Below are positions 1 to 10,277 of a DNA stretch of 64,000 nucleotides, in pieces; position 1 is the stretch's first letter; each line of letters opens with the position of its first letter. The position numbers and the translations under genes were made by a program. The stretch spans positions 1,302,001-1,366,000 of the forward strand of contig NZ_JAMLFW010000002.1 of assembly GCF_024256385.1 (NCBI RefSeq), read 5' to 3'. Under the pieces are notes generated by a model that saw only the letters and a program-made list of their open reading frames with translations, did not search any database and was not told where the DNA came from. The DNA is from Anatilimnocola floriformis. Lineage in GTDB: Bacteria > Planctomycetota > Planctomycetia > Pirellulales > Pirellulaceae.

Positions 1-1
1 G

Positions 2-472
2 AACTTCGCGCTGATCACAACGTTTGTATGGCCGCAACTTTTATCGCGGCAGCTGCCCGAGTGGCTGGTTCCCACGATGGCATGGATTGCGGTGGTATGG
101 TTTTGGATTGCCGGACTGCGCGCCGGGGTGCGGATTGCCGTGGCCCTCGCTCGTGCCGGTATTCCCGCCGATGCCGAATCGACAATATCCCTCCGCCAGG
201 CACAACTCGACTACTTGAAAGGTCATCTGATCGAAGCCGAACGCCGGCTGACTACGCTGCTCGCGCGAACTGCGGGAGACGTGGAAGCCTGGCTGCTGCT
301 CGCGAGTGTCCAGCGTCGTTCGCGACGCTTGACCGAAGCCCGTCAATCGTTGGCCAAACTGGCCGAACTGGCGGGCTCGGCCCTGTGGGCCGACGATGTG
401 CAGCGAGAACTGGCCAAGATTCAGTTGCTCGAACGCGAACAACCCACCAAGCCCGTTGCCAAGGCGGCTTGA
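2..472 (+). CDS. Membrane-anchored TPR-like protein, C-terminal part (5' end outside window)
   Basis: The reading frame is open to the left edge, so the true start lies outside the window. An internal ATG at 77 is possible but would cut into a hydrophobic stretch that begins before it. The visible part has a Trp/Val/Ile-rich membrane segment (WIAVVWFWIAG), then an Ala/Leu/Arg-rich helical tail with the spacing of one or two TPR-like hairpins (around LRQAQLDYLKGHLIEAERR and AWLLLASVQRRSRRLTEAR), and a short basic end. TPR-like tails on a membrane anchor usually mediate protein contacts; that role is inferred. No enzyme motif is visible. A 228-bp gap separates it from clpC and no terminator hairpin was seen after the stop. 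The family could not be named. Confidence 0.5.
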   Translation, partial: NFALITTFVWPQLLSRQLPEWLVPTMAWIAVVWFWIAGLRAGVRIAVALARAGIPADAESTISLRQAQLDYLKGHLIEAERRLTTLLARTAGDVEAWLLLASVQRRSRRLTEARQSLAKLAELAGSALWADDVQRELAKIQLLEREQPTKPVAKAA

Positions 473-700
473 GGGGTAGAAATACCTTAGACCACTTGGC
501 GATTGATCCCCAAAGGGAAAGAATGCCTGCGGAAGGATGACGGATTAGTTAAGACGGTTAGGACGATTTGATTTCGGTTGGAACAACTTAGAACAAGCAA
601 CCACGAAGATCGCGGCTGTACACAGGTAAGGACGCTCACTATTCACAAGGTGTCACGAACTGGGTTCACCAGCACCGAACACCTGCGGGAGAGATGAAGA

Positions 701-3271
<2,571 letters not shown>

Positions 3272-3300
3272 CTCGTTCGTTGTCGCTTCAGCGACGTCTC

Positions 3301-3346
3301 ACTCCCTCGCCTCGTGTACTCACGGGGAGAGGGCCGGGGTGAGGGG
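3301..3346 (+). repeat. Dispersed palindromic repeat, CTCCCTCGCC...GTGAGGGG family
   Basis: This starts 29 bp after the clpC stop. It reads ACTCCCTCGCCTCG, a variable centre, then GGGGAGAGGG and GGGGTGAGGGG. Related copies occur at 50721-50765 (same orientation) and 51025-51063 (opposite orientation), with a fragment at 4382-4397. It is non-coding and lies just downstream of a gene. Confidence 0.7.
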
Positions 3347-3405
3347 CCGAAGCGGCAAAAAAAACTCGACGATCAAGCAAACGCCCGCGAGCCATCGCGG
3401 GCGTT
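3333..3405 (+). repeat. Duplicated block with terminator hairpin, copy 1
   Basis: The stretch from GCCGGGGTGAGGGGCCGAAG through CGGC, an A-run, CTCGAC and the GC-rich hairpin recurs almost unchanged at 4382-4452. Each copy sits directly upstream of one of the two LRR paralogues, so the duplication unit probably included the terminator block plus the gene. Confidence 0.75.
3380..3405 (+). terminator. Hairpin terminator after clpC
   Basis: A perfect 11-bp stem, AACGCCCGCGA paired with TCGCGGGCGTT, around the loop GCCA. It is followed by GTCATTTT rather than a clean T-tract. It lies between clpC and the first LRR gene, so it probably ends clpC transcription. An A-run on the left side could let it work in both directions. 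Confidence 0.65.
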
Positions 3406-3462
3406 GTCATTTTGCAACGTAGATTTGCCTGCCTGCCAATCTGCCTTTGCGAGATTCCCGCC

Positions 3463-4350
3463 ATGACCGCTGTTCTTCCCGCCCGTCGCCATCAAGGCAG
3501 CGTCAGTCTTGGTTTCATTCTGTTCGCGACTGTGCTGGTAGCGGTGCCGCTGAGTATTGTTTGCAATTGGCGGAACCAGGTGATTCAGGAGCATTACGCG
3601 GGAGTGCGGCTGCGTCAACTCGGCGCAATCGCGGATAGTGGCGCGGCAGCGGAATACAAGAGGAACTTCGCGCTGCCGAAGGAATGTCGCTGGCCGATCG
3701 AGAGTGTTTGCATGCAGCGTTGGGGGAGCGGCTATCTCCCCACGACCGATGAAACGGTGCAGCTGCTGTTGAAGCTGCCGAACCTGAAATCGCTCTGCTT
3801 AGGTTGCGAGCGCAAGCCCGCTCCTTCGCCAGCCGTGCCCGGTGTCTCGTCGAGAAATCCAGGCGTCAGTTTCGCTCCGTTTTCGCGACTGGCCCAACTG
3901 GAAAACCTGACGCTGGAACAACTGGAGGCAACCGATGAGGATGTGCTCTGCTTTCTAACGCAGCGGCACTTGAAAGAATTAGACCTCAGAGGGCAGCCCA
4001 TTACCGATGCGAGCTTGGCTCTCGCGGAGCGAAATCCGACCCTGGTCAACCTTGGTCTGAATGACACCGCCATCACCGACGAAGGCTTGCAGAGACTCGC
4101 TGGGCTAAAGAATTTAGGGATCCTCAAGCTACGGAAAACTCGCATCACCTCGGCCGGGCTGCGGCATCTGCGGGGACTGAAACACTTGGTTTATCTGGAT
4201 CTGGAAGGAACAGCGATTGACGACGACGCTGTTCCTCATCTCGACGAACTCCGTTCGCTGAAGTCGCTGAATCTGAAGAGTACAGGCATCACTCGGATGG
4301 GAGTGAATACGTTGATCCAGCATTGTGAGCGGGTTGACTACGACTACTAA
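3463..4350 (+). CDS. Membrane-anchored leucine-rich-repeat protein (tandem paralogue A)
   Basis: 295 residues. A hydrophobic segment (about 14-34, GFILFATVLVAVPLSIVC) anchors the protein. The C-terminal half has consecutive ~24-residue LRRs (LKELDLRGQPITDASL, LVNLGLNDTAITDEGL, LGILKLRKTRITSAGL, LVYLDLEGTAIDDDAV, LKSLNLKSTGIT). The ITDxGL phase matches the cysteine-containing/ribonuclease-inhibitor-like LRRs common in planctomycetes. I chose the ATG at 3463; an upstream TTG at 3412 would begin inside the 3' flank of the terminator hairpin. The next gene (4515-5423) is a clear paralogue with the same layout and the same upstream block. The function is unknown; protein-protein contact outside or at the membrane is a guess from the fold. 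Confidence 0.8.
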   Translation: MTAVLPARRHQGSVSLGFILFATVLVAVPLSIVCNWRNQVIQEHYAGVRLRQLGAIADSGAAAEYKRNFALPKECRWPIESVCMQRWGSGYLPTTDETVQLLLKLPNLKSLCLGCERKPAPSPAVPGVSSRNPGVSFAPFSRLAQLENLTLEQLEATDEDVLCFLTQRHLKELDLRGQPITDASLALAERNPTLVNLGLNDTAITDEGLQRLAGLKNLGILKLRKTRITSAGLRHLRGLKHLVYLDLEGTAIDDDAVPHLDELRSLKSLNLKSTGITRMGVNTLIQHCERVDYDY

Positions 4351-4381
4351 CGACAAAACGGGACGTGCGCTTGCCGATCGT

Positions 4382-4452
4382 GCCGGGGTGAGGGGCCGAA
4401 GCGGCAAAAAACTCGACTATCCATCAAACGCCCGCGAGCCATCGCGGGCGTT
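4382..4452 (+). repeat. Duplicated block with terminator hairpin, copy 2
   Basis: Near-identical to 3333-3405, including the GCCGGGGTGAGGGGCC start, the A-run and the full hairpin. It lies between the two LRR paralogues and marks the edge of a roughly 1.05-kb tandem duplication. Confidence 0.75.
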
Positions 4453-4454
4453 TT
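4427..4454 (+). terminator. Hairpin terminator between the LRR paralogues
   Basis: The same perfect 11-bp stem as at 3380-3405 with a GCCA loop, here followed directly by TTTT. This makes it a better intrinsic terminator than copy 1. It lies 77 bp after the first LRR stop codon. Confidence 0.7.
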
Positions 4455-4514
4455 CATGCGCAGCCGCGACCTACACTTGCACGTCAGTCCTTGCGCCTCG
4501 ATGTGCTCCAGCCA

Positions 4515-5423
4515 ATGACGATCCTCGCCCCACTGAACGCTGCAAAGTGGCTCCAGCCGCGTTTCACTCTGCGCGCGTTGCTGTTGCTCATCTTCGTTCT
4601 GTCCCTTGGCATGGCCTGGTACGCCAATTGGCGCGCGGGAAAGATTCGCGAGCACGCCATCGAACGGCGGCTCATTGAACTGGGCGGCGATACGCGGGAG
4701 TCATACCGGTACGACTACTACGTGCAAAAACACGGCCCGTGGGAGCCCGCGTGGCTGTTGGCCACATTGCCTGAGAATTGTCGCTCGCCAGTTCTTTCGT
4801 ACTCGTCGGCAACCTGGAGCGAGAACAACAAACGCATCGAATCGCCGCTCAATGACGAGGTCTGCGGACTCATCGTGCAACTGCCGAATTTGCTTCGGCT
4901 CGAGCTAGGGCCTGGGTCCGACCACGATTTCACAAAGTTGCGCGCCTTGCCGCAATTGGATCGTTTGACGCTTTGCGAGGCCACCGATGCCGACTTATCG
5001 CCATTCCTCAATCAGCGTCGGCTGACAGAGCTTAATCTTTGGAAGCAACCGATGACGGACTTAGGGTTGTTGCTCGTCTCGCAAAATTCAGATTTGCGAG
5101 CCCTCGAGCTGGACGATACGGGCATCAGCGACGATGGCTTGCGACACTTGGCGTCCCTCAGAAAACTCGAAGTCCTGAGCCTGAGTGGAACGCAGATTAC
5201 CTCGGTAGGAATGAAGCATCTGATGCCGCTGCAAAGACTCGAAATCCTCGACCTGGAACAAACGCTCGTCGACGATTCCGCCGTGCCGCATCTCAAAAAA
5301 CTGAAGGCGATTCGGAGCATCCGTATTGGGCAGACTCGGTGCTCCTCACAAGGTAAAGAAGAACTTTACCAATGGGTCAGTAGGATCTACGAGGAACGAA
5401 TGCGTTCTCCAAATGGCTATTGA
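4515..5423 (+). CDS. Membrane-anchored leucine-rich-repeat protein (tandem paralogue B)
   Basis: 302 residues. The N-terminus FTLRALLLLIFVLSLGMAWY (about 17-36) is the planctomycete 'FSLRTLL-type' single membrane helix that often precedes LRR or hypothetical domains. The LRRs run from about residue 130 to 280 (LTELNLWKQPMTDLGL, LRALELDDTGISDDGL, LEVLSLSGTQITSVGM, LEILDLEQTLVDDSAV). It aligns along its length with the preceding gene, which supports a local duplication followed by divergence. The ATG at 4515 is preferred over an in-frame TTG at 4491, which has no ribosome-binding site. A third relative lies at 55523-56731. Probably a membrane-bound binding scaffold; the partner is unknown. Confidence 0.8.
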   Translation: MTILAPLNAAKWLQPRFTLRALLLLIFVLSLGMAWYANWRAGKIREHAIERRLIELGGDTRESYRYDYYVQKHGPWEPAWLLATLPENCRSPVLSYSSATWSENNKRIESPLNDEVCGLIVQLPNLLRLELGPGSDHDFTKLRALPQLDRLTLCEATDADLSPFLNQRRLTELNLWKQPMTDLGLLLVSQNSDLRALELDDTGISDDGLRHLASLRKLEVLSLSGTQITSVGMKHLMPLQRLEILDLEQTLVDDSAVPHLKKLKAIRSIRIGQTRCSSQGKEELYQWVSRIYEERMRSPNGY

Positions 5424-5446
5424 TAGCGCGAGTTCACCCATTGTCG

Positions 5447-5504
5447 ACTTTCGCTCCGCGAAAGTTCATTGCGGCGAAGCCCGCAATGCACCACGCGGAG
5501 CGTG
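5447..5504. repeat. Cluster of three short hairpins between convergent genes
   Basis: Three inverted repeats follow one another: ACTTTCGC/GCGAAAGT around TCC (5447-5465), CATTGCGG/CCGCAATG around CGAAGC (5467-5488), and CACGC/GCGTG around GGA (5492-5504). They lie in the 222-bp gap between the stops of the second LRR gene (+) and the SDR gene (-). They could act as a bidirectional terminator, but no T-tract follows. Confidence 0.6.
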
Positions 5505-5601
5505 ATGACCACACTGATCAGCGGTGATCCACTGTTCGTTCTGCAGCCGAGTTCGCTGCCGGGCGCGACGACAATCTGGATGCCTCTGGCCGCTGGCGCG
5601 G

Positions 5602-5625
5602 CACCGATTGCTGAAGCAATCGGTG
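5602..5625. repeat. Perfect 11-bp inverted repeat near the SDR stop codon
   Basis: CACCGATTGCT and AGCAATCGGTG are separated by GA, and can be drawn as a 10-bp stem with a TGAA tetraloop. It sits 20 bp beyond the SDR stop codon on the minus strand. A possible terminator or RNA-stabilising hairpin; no U-tract. Confidence 0.5.
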
Positions 5626-5645
5626 GTATCCAGGCGAACAGCAAC

Positions 5646-6437
5646 TCACCAATGCATCACCCAGCCGCCATCCACATTCAGCGTTTGCCCTGTGATGTTT
5701 TGTGCCTGCGCTGAAGCCAGGAATACTGCGTACGCGGCGACGTCTTCGGGCGTTTGCCAGCGTTTGAGTGGGATGACGGTGCTCACCTTTTCGCCGGCCC
5801 AGCTTTCGTAGGTTCGCTTGGCGGCTTCGGGTCGCTGGTCGTTCCAGGCTTGCCACACGCTGCGGTTGAGGGGCGTTTGGATCATGCCCGGGCAGATCGT
5901 GTTGACGCGGACGTTGTGCGGGGCCAGGTCCTTGGCCGCGGCGATGGCGAAGTTGATGAGGGCCGCTTTGGCAGCGGAGTAGGGCGGATCGGTCTGCGAG
6001 CCGATCTGACCGGCGACGGACGAAATGAAGAGGAACGAGCCGCGGCCGCGCTCCGCAAGGCCCGGCGCGAACGCGTGGGCCGTGTTGACCGCGCCCAATA
6101 GATTCACACGCAGCACGCGGTCCCAGTCGCTCGGGTCGAGCTTCCAAAACGGAAAGCCGAACTTGCCGGAGCCCAGACCGGCCGCGTAAATGACGTGATC
6201 GATCGGGCCGAAGCTTTCCGCGGCGGCGGCAGCCGTTGTTTTGACGAGTTCGTAATCGGTGATGTCGACCGCTTGGCCGGTCAGAGAGAGTTCGGCAGCG
6301 ATCGCCGGAGTGTTGGGATTGCGATCCCAGATAAGTACCCGGCAACCTTCCTTGGCGAAGGCTTTGGCAATGGCGAGGCCGATGCCGCTCGCGCCGCCGA
6401 CGACCAGGGCGCGTTGTCCAGTTAGTTGCAGGTCCAT
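5646..6437 (-). CDS. SDR family NAD(P)-dependent oxidoreductase
   Basis: A classical short-chain dehydrogenase of 263 residues, the normal length. The nucleotide-binding GGASGIG is at 14-20, and the Asp in IWDRN (about residue 38) suggests preference for NAD(H). The catalytic set is Asn112 (VNLLG), Ser139/140 (FISS), Tyr153 and Lys157 (YSAAK). The C-terminal motif GQTLNVDGG is also typical. The substrate cannot be read from the sequence; many planctomycete members act on sugars or hydroxy-acyl compounds. It lies on the minus strand downstream of the GDYXXLXY/DUF2157 pair with a 38-bp gap, so co-transcription is possible. The ATG at 6437 opens at MDLQLTGQRALVVGG, leaving no extra N-terminus. 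Confidence 0.9.
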   Translation of the reverse strand: MDLQLTGQRALVVGGASGIGLAIAKAFAKEGCRVLIWDRNPNTPAIAAELSLTGQAVDITDYELVKTTAAAAAESFGPIDHVIYAAGLGSGKFGFPFWKLDPSDWDRVLRVNLLGAVNTAHAFAPGLAERGRGSFLFISSVAGQIGSQTDPPYSAAKAALINFAIAAAKDLAPHNVRVNTICPGMIQTPLNRSVWQAWNDQRPEAAKRTYESWAGEKVSTVIPLKRWQTPEDVAAYAVFLASAQAQNITGQTLNVDGGWVMHW

Positions 6438-6475
6438 GAGTTCTTTCTAGTTCCCGCGCTTGCACGCCGGGCTTC

Positions 6476-6985
6476 TTATTGGCTGATTTTCACCTCCTTC
6501 AGTTTGGCTTTTCCTTGCCAGACTGCAACCTCGGCAGTCACTTGTTTACCGGCGCGGACGGCATCGTCGATGGCGCGGCCACGGCCTTCTTGCACGAAGT
6601 AGGCTTCGATGCCGCACTCGACTCGGCCGTAATTCAGCGTCCCTTGCAAGTAAGTGCCGCCGCTCGGCCGCTGCGTGGTGACTTCCTTCGTCGTCCACAG
6701 GTCGCCATCGGACTTCTCAAGCACGATGAACACCTCGCGGCCTGCATCGCGCCAATAATCGTCGCTCTTATCGAGACCGACGATCTTCCGTCGATCGAGA
6801 TTGGTGAAGTCATAACCGAGGATCGAGTAGTCGCCGCGGAACATATCGCGCGGATCGACAGGAATGACCTTCAAACGAACTGTTTCGCCCAGCCGATACG
6901 GCAAGCTGTCGATCGCAATCATGCCGCCGAGCAGGCTGATCTGGCCGAAGGCGACGAGGCCGATGAGAACCAGTTTGCTAACCAT
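6476..6985 (-). CDS. GDYXXLXY domain-containing protein
   Basis: 169 residues. A signal-anchor helix (about 2-24, VSKLVLIGLVAFGQISLLGGMIA) is followed by an extracytoplasmic domain with the family-defining GDYSILGY near residue 51 (after DPRDMFR). The domain usually lies next to or fused with DUF2157/DUF4401 membrane proteins, and it does so here: its start overlaps the DUF2157 stop by 8 bp, which implies translational coupling. I chose the ATG at 6985; upstream in-frame codons would read into the DUF2157 coding region without an anchor. The biochemical role is unknown, and a membrane-stress or envelope function is only guessed from family context. Confidence 0.85.
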   Translation of the reverse strand: MVSKLVLIGLVAFGQISLLGGMIAIDSLPYRLGETVRLKVIPVDPRDMFRGDYSILGYDFTNLDRRKIVGLDKSDDYWRDAGREVFIVLEKSDGDLWTTKEVTTQRPSGGTYLQGTLNYGRVECGIEAYFVQEGRGRAIDDAVRAGKQVTAEVAVWQGKAKLKEVKISQ

Positions 6986-8363
6986 GAAGCACCTGCTTGC
7001 GGCGATGCCAGAACCAGGCAAAGCCGCCGATGAGAAGACCACACGTTGCAAAGAGAGCAGCCGCACCGAGCATGCCGCCCACGATGCCGAACAGATCGGC
7101 GTAACGTGCAAACATCCAGATCATGAAATAGACAATCCCCGCCACAAACGGCTGGCCGCGATCGTCGCGCAGACCAACCCACATCAGCCAAATAGCGAGC
7201 CCGATCATCGCGGCGTTCGCTACGAGCAGTGCCAGCACGATCCCAACGTCGCCCGTCACGGCAGGCAACAACGCGAGCACCATGATGACTCCCGCCAGCG
7301 CCAGCGGAAACCATTGCCGTTGCCGAATATCGACAACGAGATCGGCCTGGTCTTTTTTGCCTTGCTCGAGCAATCGAAAGCGCACGAACTCAGCTGCAGC
7401 CAAAACCAGGCCGGTGCTCGCCGCGATCACGAGCGTCATCAGCAGCACGTGCGACGATTTGTACCAATCATTGAACCACGTGAAGCTGAGGGGCAAGAGC
7501 GCGCCGCCGTACAGAATCACGCCGAGCACGCGATAAGGAATCGACAGCGGACTGCGCGGCGGATGACTTTCGCCGAGGATCAGCAGCATCGATCCCACGG
7601 CAGCGATGAAAAACGCCGAGGTTTCTTCCCAGCGCCAGGCGACCGGTTGGAGCGAAATCCAAAAGACAATCAGCGATAAATAAATGCCGAGTCGCGCAAA
7701 CGACTTACCGCGATAGGCCAGCCAAATGCCGGGCGCTGCCATGATCGGCGCGAGGAGCACGATGTTCGGTGCTGCCGGAATTCGCCAGCCGAAAATAACG
7801 GCGCCGAGATGCCGAAAGCCGATGATCTCGGTCGAGAACCATGTTCCGAGCAAAAATGCAAACAGCACATGCAGCGGCAACGTATCGAGAATGATCGCCA
7901 GCGGTAGCACACCGACGGCCCACCAAAAATATCCGTCGGGATAATGCGCGCTCATGTGAAAGATCTGCGCGATCAACCAGATCGCAGCGCCATACAAAAG
8001 CGCCGCAAAAAAGAAGACGACTTCGGCCACGCGCGGAAAGCCGATCTGCCAGGCAAAGGCCCCGGTTGCGTACGTCAAAATCAGCGAACCAAAAATGACC
8101 GCCAACTTCCCTGCTGGCGGAATTTCCTGCCAATTAAAACTGACTAGCAAGAGCACAGCCGCGGCCATCAGCAGCGCGGCGAGACCACCGAGCGAATACA
8201 AAAAGACGTTTTGTGAGTTCTGCCGCGCGGTTTGTTCGGACTCATATTGAGCGAGAATCGCGCGGACCTGATCGCCGCTCAGCAGATCCTGTTGTTGCCA
8301 CAGGGCCAGTTCTTTTTGCAGCCACGCGCGGATTTCGACCGACAGGGGACGACGTTCGGGCAT
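6978..8363 (-). CDS. DUF2157 domain-containing polytopic membrane protein
   Basis: 461 residues. A soluble DUF2157 head (about 1-50, WLQKELALWQQQDLLSGDQVRAIL) is followed by roughly 10-12 membrane helices from residue 52 to the end (for example LYSLGGLAALLMAAAVLLLV and GKLAVIFGSLILTYATGAFA). Head plus many helices is the standard DUF2157 layout. The short basic C-terminus WHRRKQVLHG overlaps the following GDYXXLXY start by 8 bp. The two proteins are paired in many bacteria and are presumed to form one membrane complex, with no established function. The start at 8363 begins with MPERRPLSVEIRAWL, which matches the usual beginning of the domain. Confidence 0.88.
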   Translation of the reverse strand: MPERRPLSVEIRAWLQKELALWQQQDLLSGDQVRAILAQYESEQTARQNSQNVFLYSLGGLAALLMAAAVLLLVSFNWQEIPPAGKLAVIFGSLILTYATGAFAWQIGFPRVAEVVFFFAALLYGAAIWLIAQIFHMSAHYPDGYFWWAVGVLPLAIILDTLPLHVLFAFLLGTWFSTEIIGFRHLGAVIFGWRIPAAPNIVLLAPIMAAPGIWLAYRGKSFARLGIYLSLIVFWISLQPVAWRWEETSAFFIAAVGSMLLILGESHPPRSPLSIPYRVLGVILYGGALLPLSFTWFNDWYKSSHVLLMTLVIAASTGLVLAAAEFVRFRLLEQGKKDQADLVVDIRQRQWFPLALAGVIMVLALLPAVTGDVGIVLALLVANAAMIGLAIWLMWVGLRDDRGQPFVAGIVYFMIWMFARYADLFGIVGGMLGAAALFATCGLLIGGFAWFWHRRKQVLHG

Positions 8364-8476
8364 TGAGACTGCTCCCGGCAGTGGAGTTCTTATTCAAAAA
8401 TCATCCCTCGGACGCTAAGATGCGTGCAAAGATAGTACCAATTGGGTGGGCAGCTGTGGTGCAGAGGAGCTAGACG

Positions 8477-9088
8477 ATGAATGTCATCAAGAAAATTGCG
8501 ATAGCCGTGGCCACGATTTTGGTTCTGCTGGTGGTCATCGGCTTCTTCCTGCCGAGCAAGGTGCATGTCGAGCGAAGCGTGAATATCGCGGCGCCGCCGG
8601 AGCAGATCTATGTTTACGCCGGCACTCCCAAACGTTGGCCGGAGTGGGTGGCCTGGAAGCCGACGAAGTGGGAATTTCCGGGAGCGGAAACGGGAGTAGG
8701 CGCTGAGTCGAAGTGGGACGATTCGACGGGTGGCGGCCATCTGAAAATGACCAAAGCTGATCCGCAAAAGGGAGTCGAATACGATCTCGCATTCGCCGGA
8801 GCCCCGCCGGTTCCCGGTTGGATTCGCTTCTCGCCGGAAGGTGCGACGACCAAAGTCGTCTGGGCCTTCGACGCCGAGTCGAGTATGAACCCGCTCAATC
8901 GCTACTTCTGCTACTTCGCGCTTGATAGCCTGGTCGGCGCTGATTTTGAGAAGGGCCTCGCCAATTTGAAAAAGAAGGTGGAAGCGGAGTCGCTCCCTGC
9001 CGAAGCACAGCCGGAAAAACCTGCTGCCGAAAATCCGCCGCCAACAAATCTGCCCGAGAGCGAGACACCACCGGCCAAGAGCGAATAG
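8477..9088 (+). CDS. Membrane-anchored SRPBCC (START/polyketide-cyclase-like) family protein
   Basis: 203 residues. One membrane helix (about 7-27, IAVATILVLLVVIGFFLP) is followed by an SRPBCC fold: VHVERSVNIAAPPEQIYVY, then WPEWVAWKP and the helix-grip C-terminal helix near GADFEKGLANLKKKVE. The last 40 residues are Pro/Glu/Ala-rich and probably disordered. The fold binds hydrophobic ligands in a deep cavity; the ligand is unknown. A strong ribosome-binding site, AGAGGAG, lies 8 bp before the ATG at 8477 and fixes the start. It is divergent from DUF2157 with a 113-bp shared promoter space. Confidence 0.83.
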   Translation: MNVIKKIAIAVATILVLLVVIGFFLPSKVHVERSVNIAAPPEQIYVYAGTPKRWPEWVAWKPTKWEFPGAETGVGAESKWDDSTGGGHLKMTKADPQKGVEYDLAFAGAPPVPGWIRFSPEGATTKVVWAFDAESSMNPLNRYFCYFALDSLVGADFEKGLANLKKKVEAESLPAEAQPEKPAAENPPPTNLPESETPPAKSE

Positions 9089-9106
9089 CGCGGTCTGTCC
9101 GCCTTC

Positions 9107-9198
9107 CGTAGGACGGACCATTGGTCCGTCTAAGAGCAGCGAGTGCAGCAAATTGGGCTTAGTACCCGCATCGGGACGGACCAATGGTCCATCCTACG
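9107..9198. repeat. 92-bp MITE-like palindromic element with 24-bp terminal inverted repeats
   Basis: The left end, 9107-9130, begins CGTAGGACGGACC. The right end, 9175-9198, is its reverse complement at 23 of 24 positions. Each end also contains the internal palindrome GGACCATTGGTCC or GGACCAATGGTCC. The interior is about 44 bp and has no coding potential. It lies 18 bp after the SRPBCC stop and 52 bp before the NHL gene. It looks like a non-autonomous mobile or REP-like element; no target-site duplication was clear. Confidence 0.75.
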
Positions 9199-9250
9199 CA
9201 AAACGCCAAAGCTTTCGAAATCCATGACAGCCTGACCGCCAACGAATAGG

Positions 9251-10252
9251 ATGGAGGGGATGACCTCTCCCGATTCAAAACGATCTGCGTCGCTGCTCGC
9301 TGACATCTCGCTGTCGCGGCGCGCGTTCATCGCTGCTGCCGGTGGCACGGCGGCAGTTGGGCTGAGCGGATGCGTTGCCACCGGGCCGACACAAGGCGAG
9401 CTCGATACGGTGTGGGGAGTCGCGGGCTCCGGTGAAGGAAAGTTCAATCATCCGCGCTCGATCACGATCGACGATGAAGATCAGCTGTACATTGTCGACA
9501 AGACGCCGCGGATTCAGGTCTTCACGACCAACGGCAAGTTGATTCGTTCATGGCAGACGCCCGATTTTCAGTACGGCAAACCATGCGGTTTGTCCTTCGA
9601 TCTCGATGGCAACTTGCTCGTTGCCGATACGCATTACTATCGGATTCTCACGTACGAAAAGAGCGGCCGGCTGCTGAATGAGAAAACGATCGGCGGCGAG
9701 CGCGGTTTCGTGCCGGGGAAGTTTCACTTCGTCACGGACTGTCAGCAGAACAAGCAGGGCGATTTTTATATTGCGGAGTACGGCGAGTTCGATCGCATTC
9801 ACAAGTACTCGCCCGACCGCAAGTTTGTGCTGCAGTGGGGTGGCCACGGCAGCGAGCTGGGACAATTCTTGCGGCCACAAAAGATGGAGTTCGATCGCGC
9901 GGGGCTGCTGTGGGTGACCGACGCCTGCAACCATCGCATGCAGGTCTTCGATGTTTCGGGCACCGAGCCGAAGCTCGCGAAGACCTGGGGCGAGTATGGC
10001 CAAGACCCAGGCCAGCTCGGCTATCCCTACGACCTGCATCTCGATGAAGCCGGCGGCGTGGTTTATCTCTGCGAGTTCGGCAATCATCGCGTGCAAAAAT
10101 TCACGCTCGACGGCAAGTACCTCGGCGGCTGGGGCCGCAACGGCCGCCAGCCTGGCGAACTCGATCAGCCGTGGGGCATCACCCGCGATTCACTCGGGCG
10201 GATGTACGTGATCGATACCTACAACCACCGCGTGCAGCGGTTCTGGTTGTAG
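9251..10252 (+). CDS. Tat-exported NHL-repeat beta-propeller lipoprotein
   Basis: 333 residues. The N-terminus has a twin-arginine signal (SRRAFIAAAGGTAAVG, about 23-38) directly followed by a lipobox LSGC, so the mature protein should be a lipid-anchored exported protein. The rest is a six-bladed NHL propeller from about residue 50: GSGEGKFNHPRSITIDDEDQLYIVD, DGNLLVADTHYYRI, GLLWVTDACNHRMQVFD, VVYLCEFGNHRVQKF, and a closing blade GRMYVIDTYNHRVQRF. NHL propellers bind proteins, RNA or small molecules; which one applies here is unknown. The ATG at 9251 follows AGGATGGAGGGG, although closer in-frame starts are not excluded. The next gene is convergent, with only 25 bp between stops. Confidence 0.85.
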   Translation: MEGMTSPDSKRSASLLADISLSRRAFIAAAGGTAAVGLSGCVATGPTQGELDTVWGVAGSGEGKFNHPRSITIDDEDQLYIVDKTPRIQVFTTNGKLIRSWQTPDFQYGKPCGLSFDLDGNLLVADTHYYRILTYEKSGRLLNEKTIGGERGFVPGKFHFVTDCQQNKQGDFYIAEYGEFDRIHKYSPDRKFVLQWGGHGSELGQFLRPQKMEFDRAGLLWVTDACNHRMQVFDVSGTEPKLAKTWGEYGQDPGQLGYPYDLHLDEAGGVVYLCEFGNHRVQKFTLDGKYLGGWGRNGRQPGELDQPWGITRDSLGRMYVIDTYNHRVQRFWL

Positions 10253-10277
10253 GCCGATCTTTCTACGACCGCCAGCG

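Noticed and set aside
9107-9198. tRNA or structured small RNA gene
   Set aside because: The fold is explained by the inverted repeat alone; no tRNA-like arms were found.
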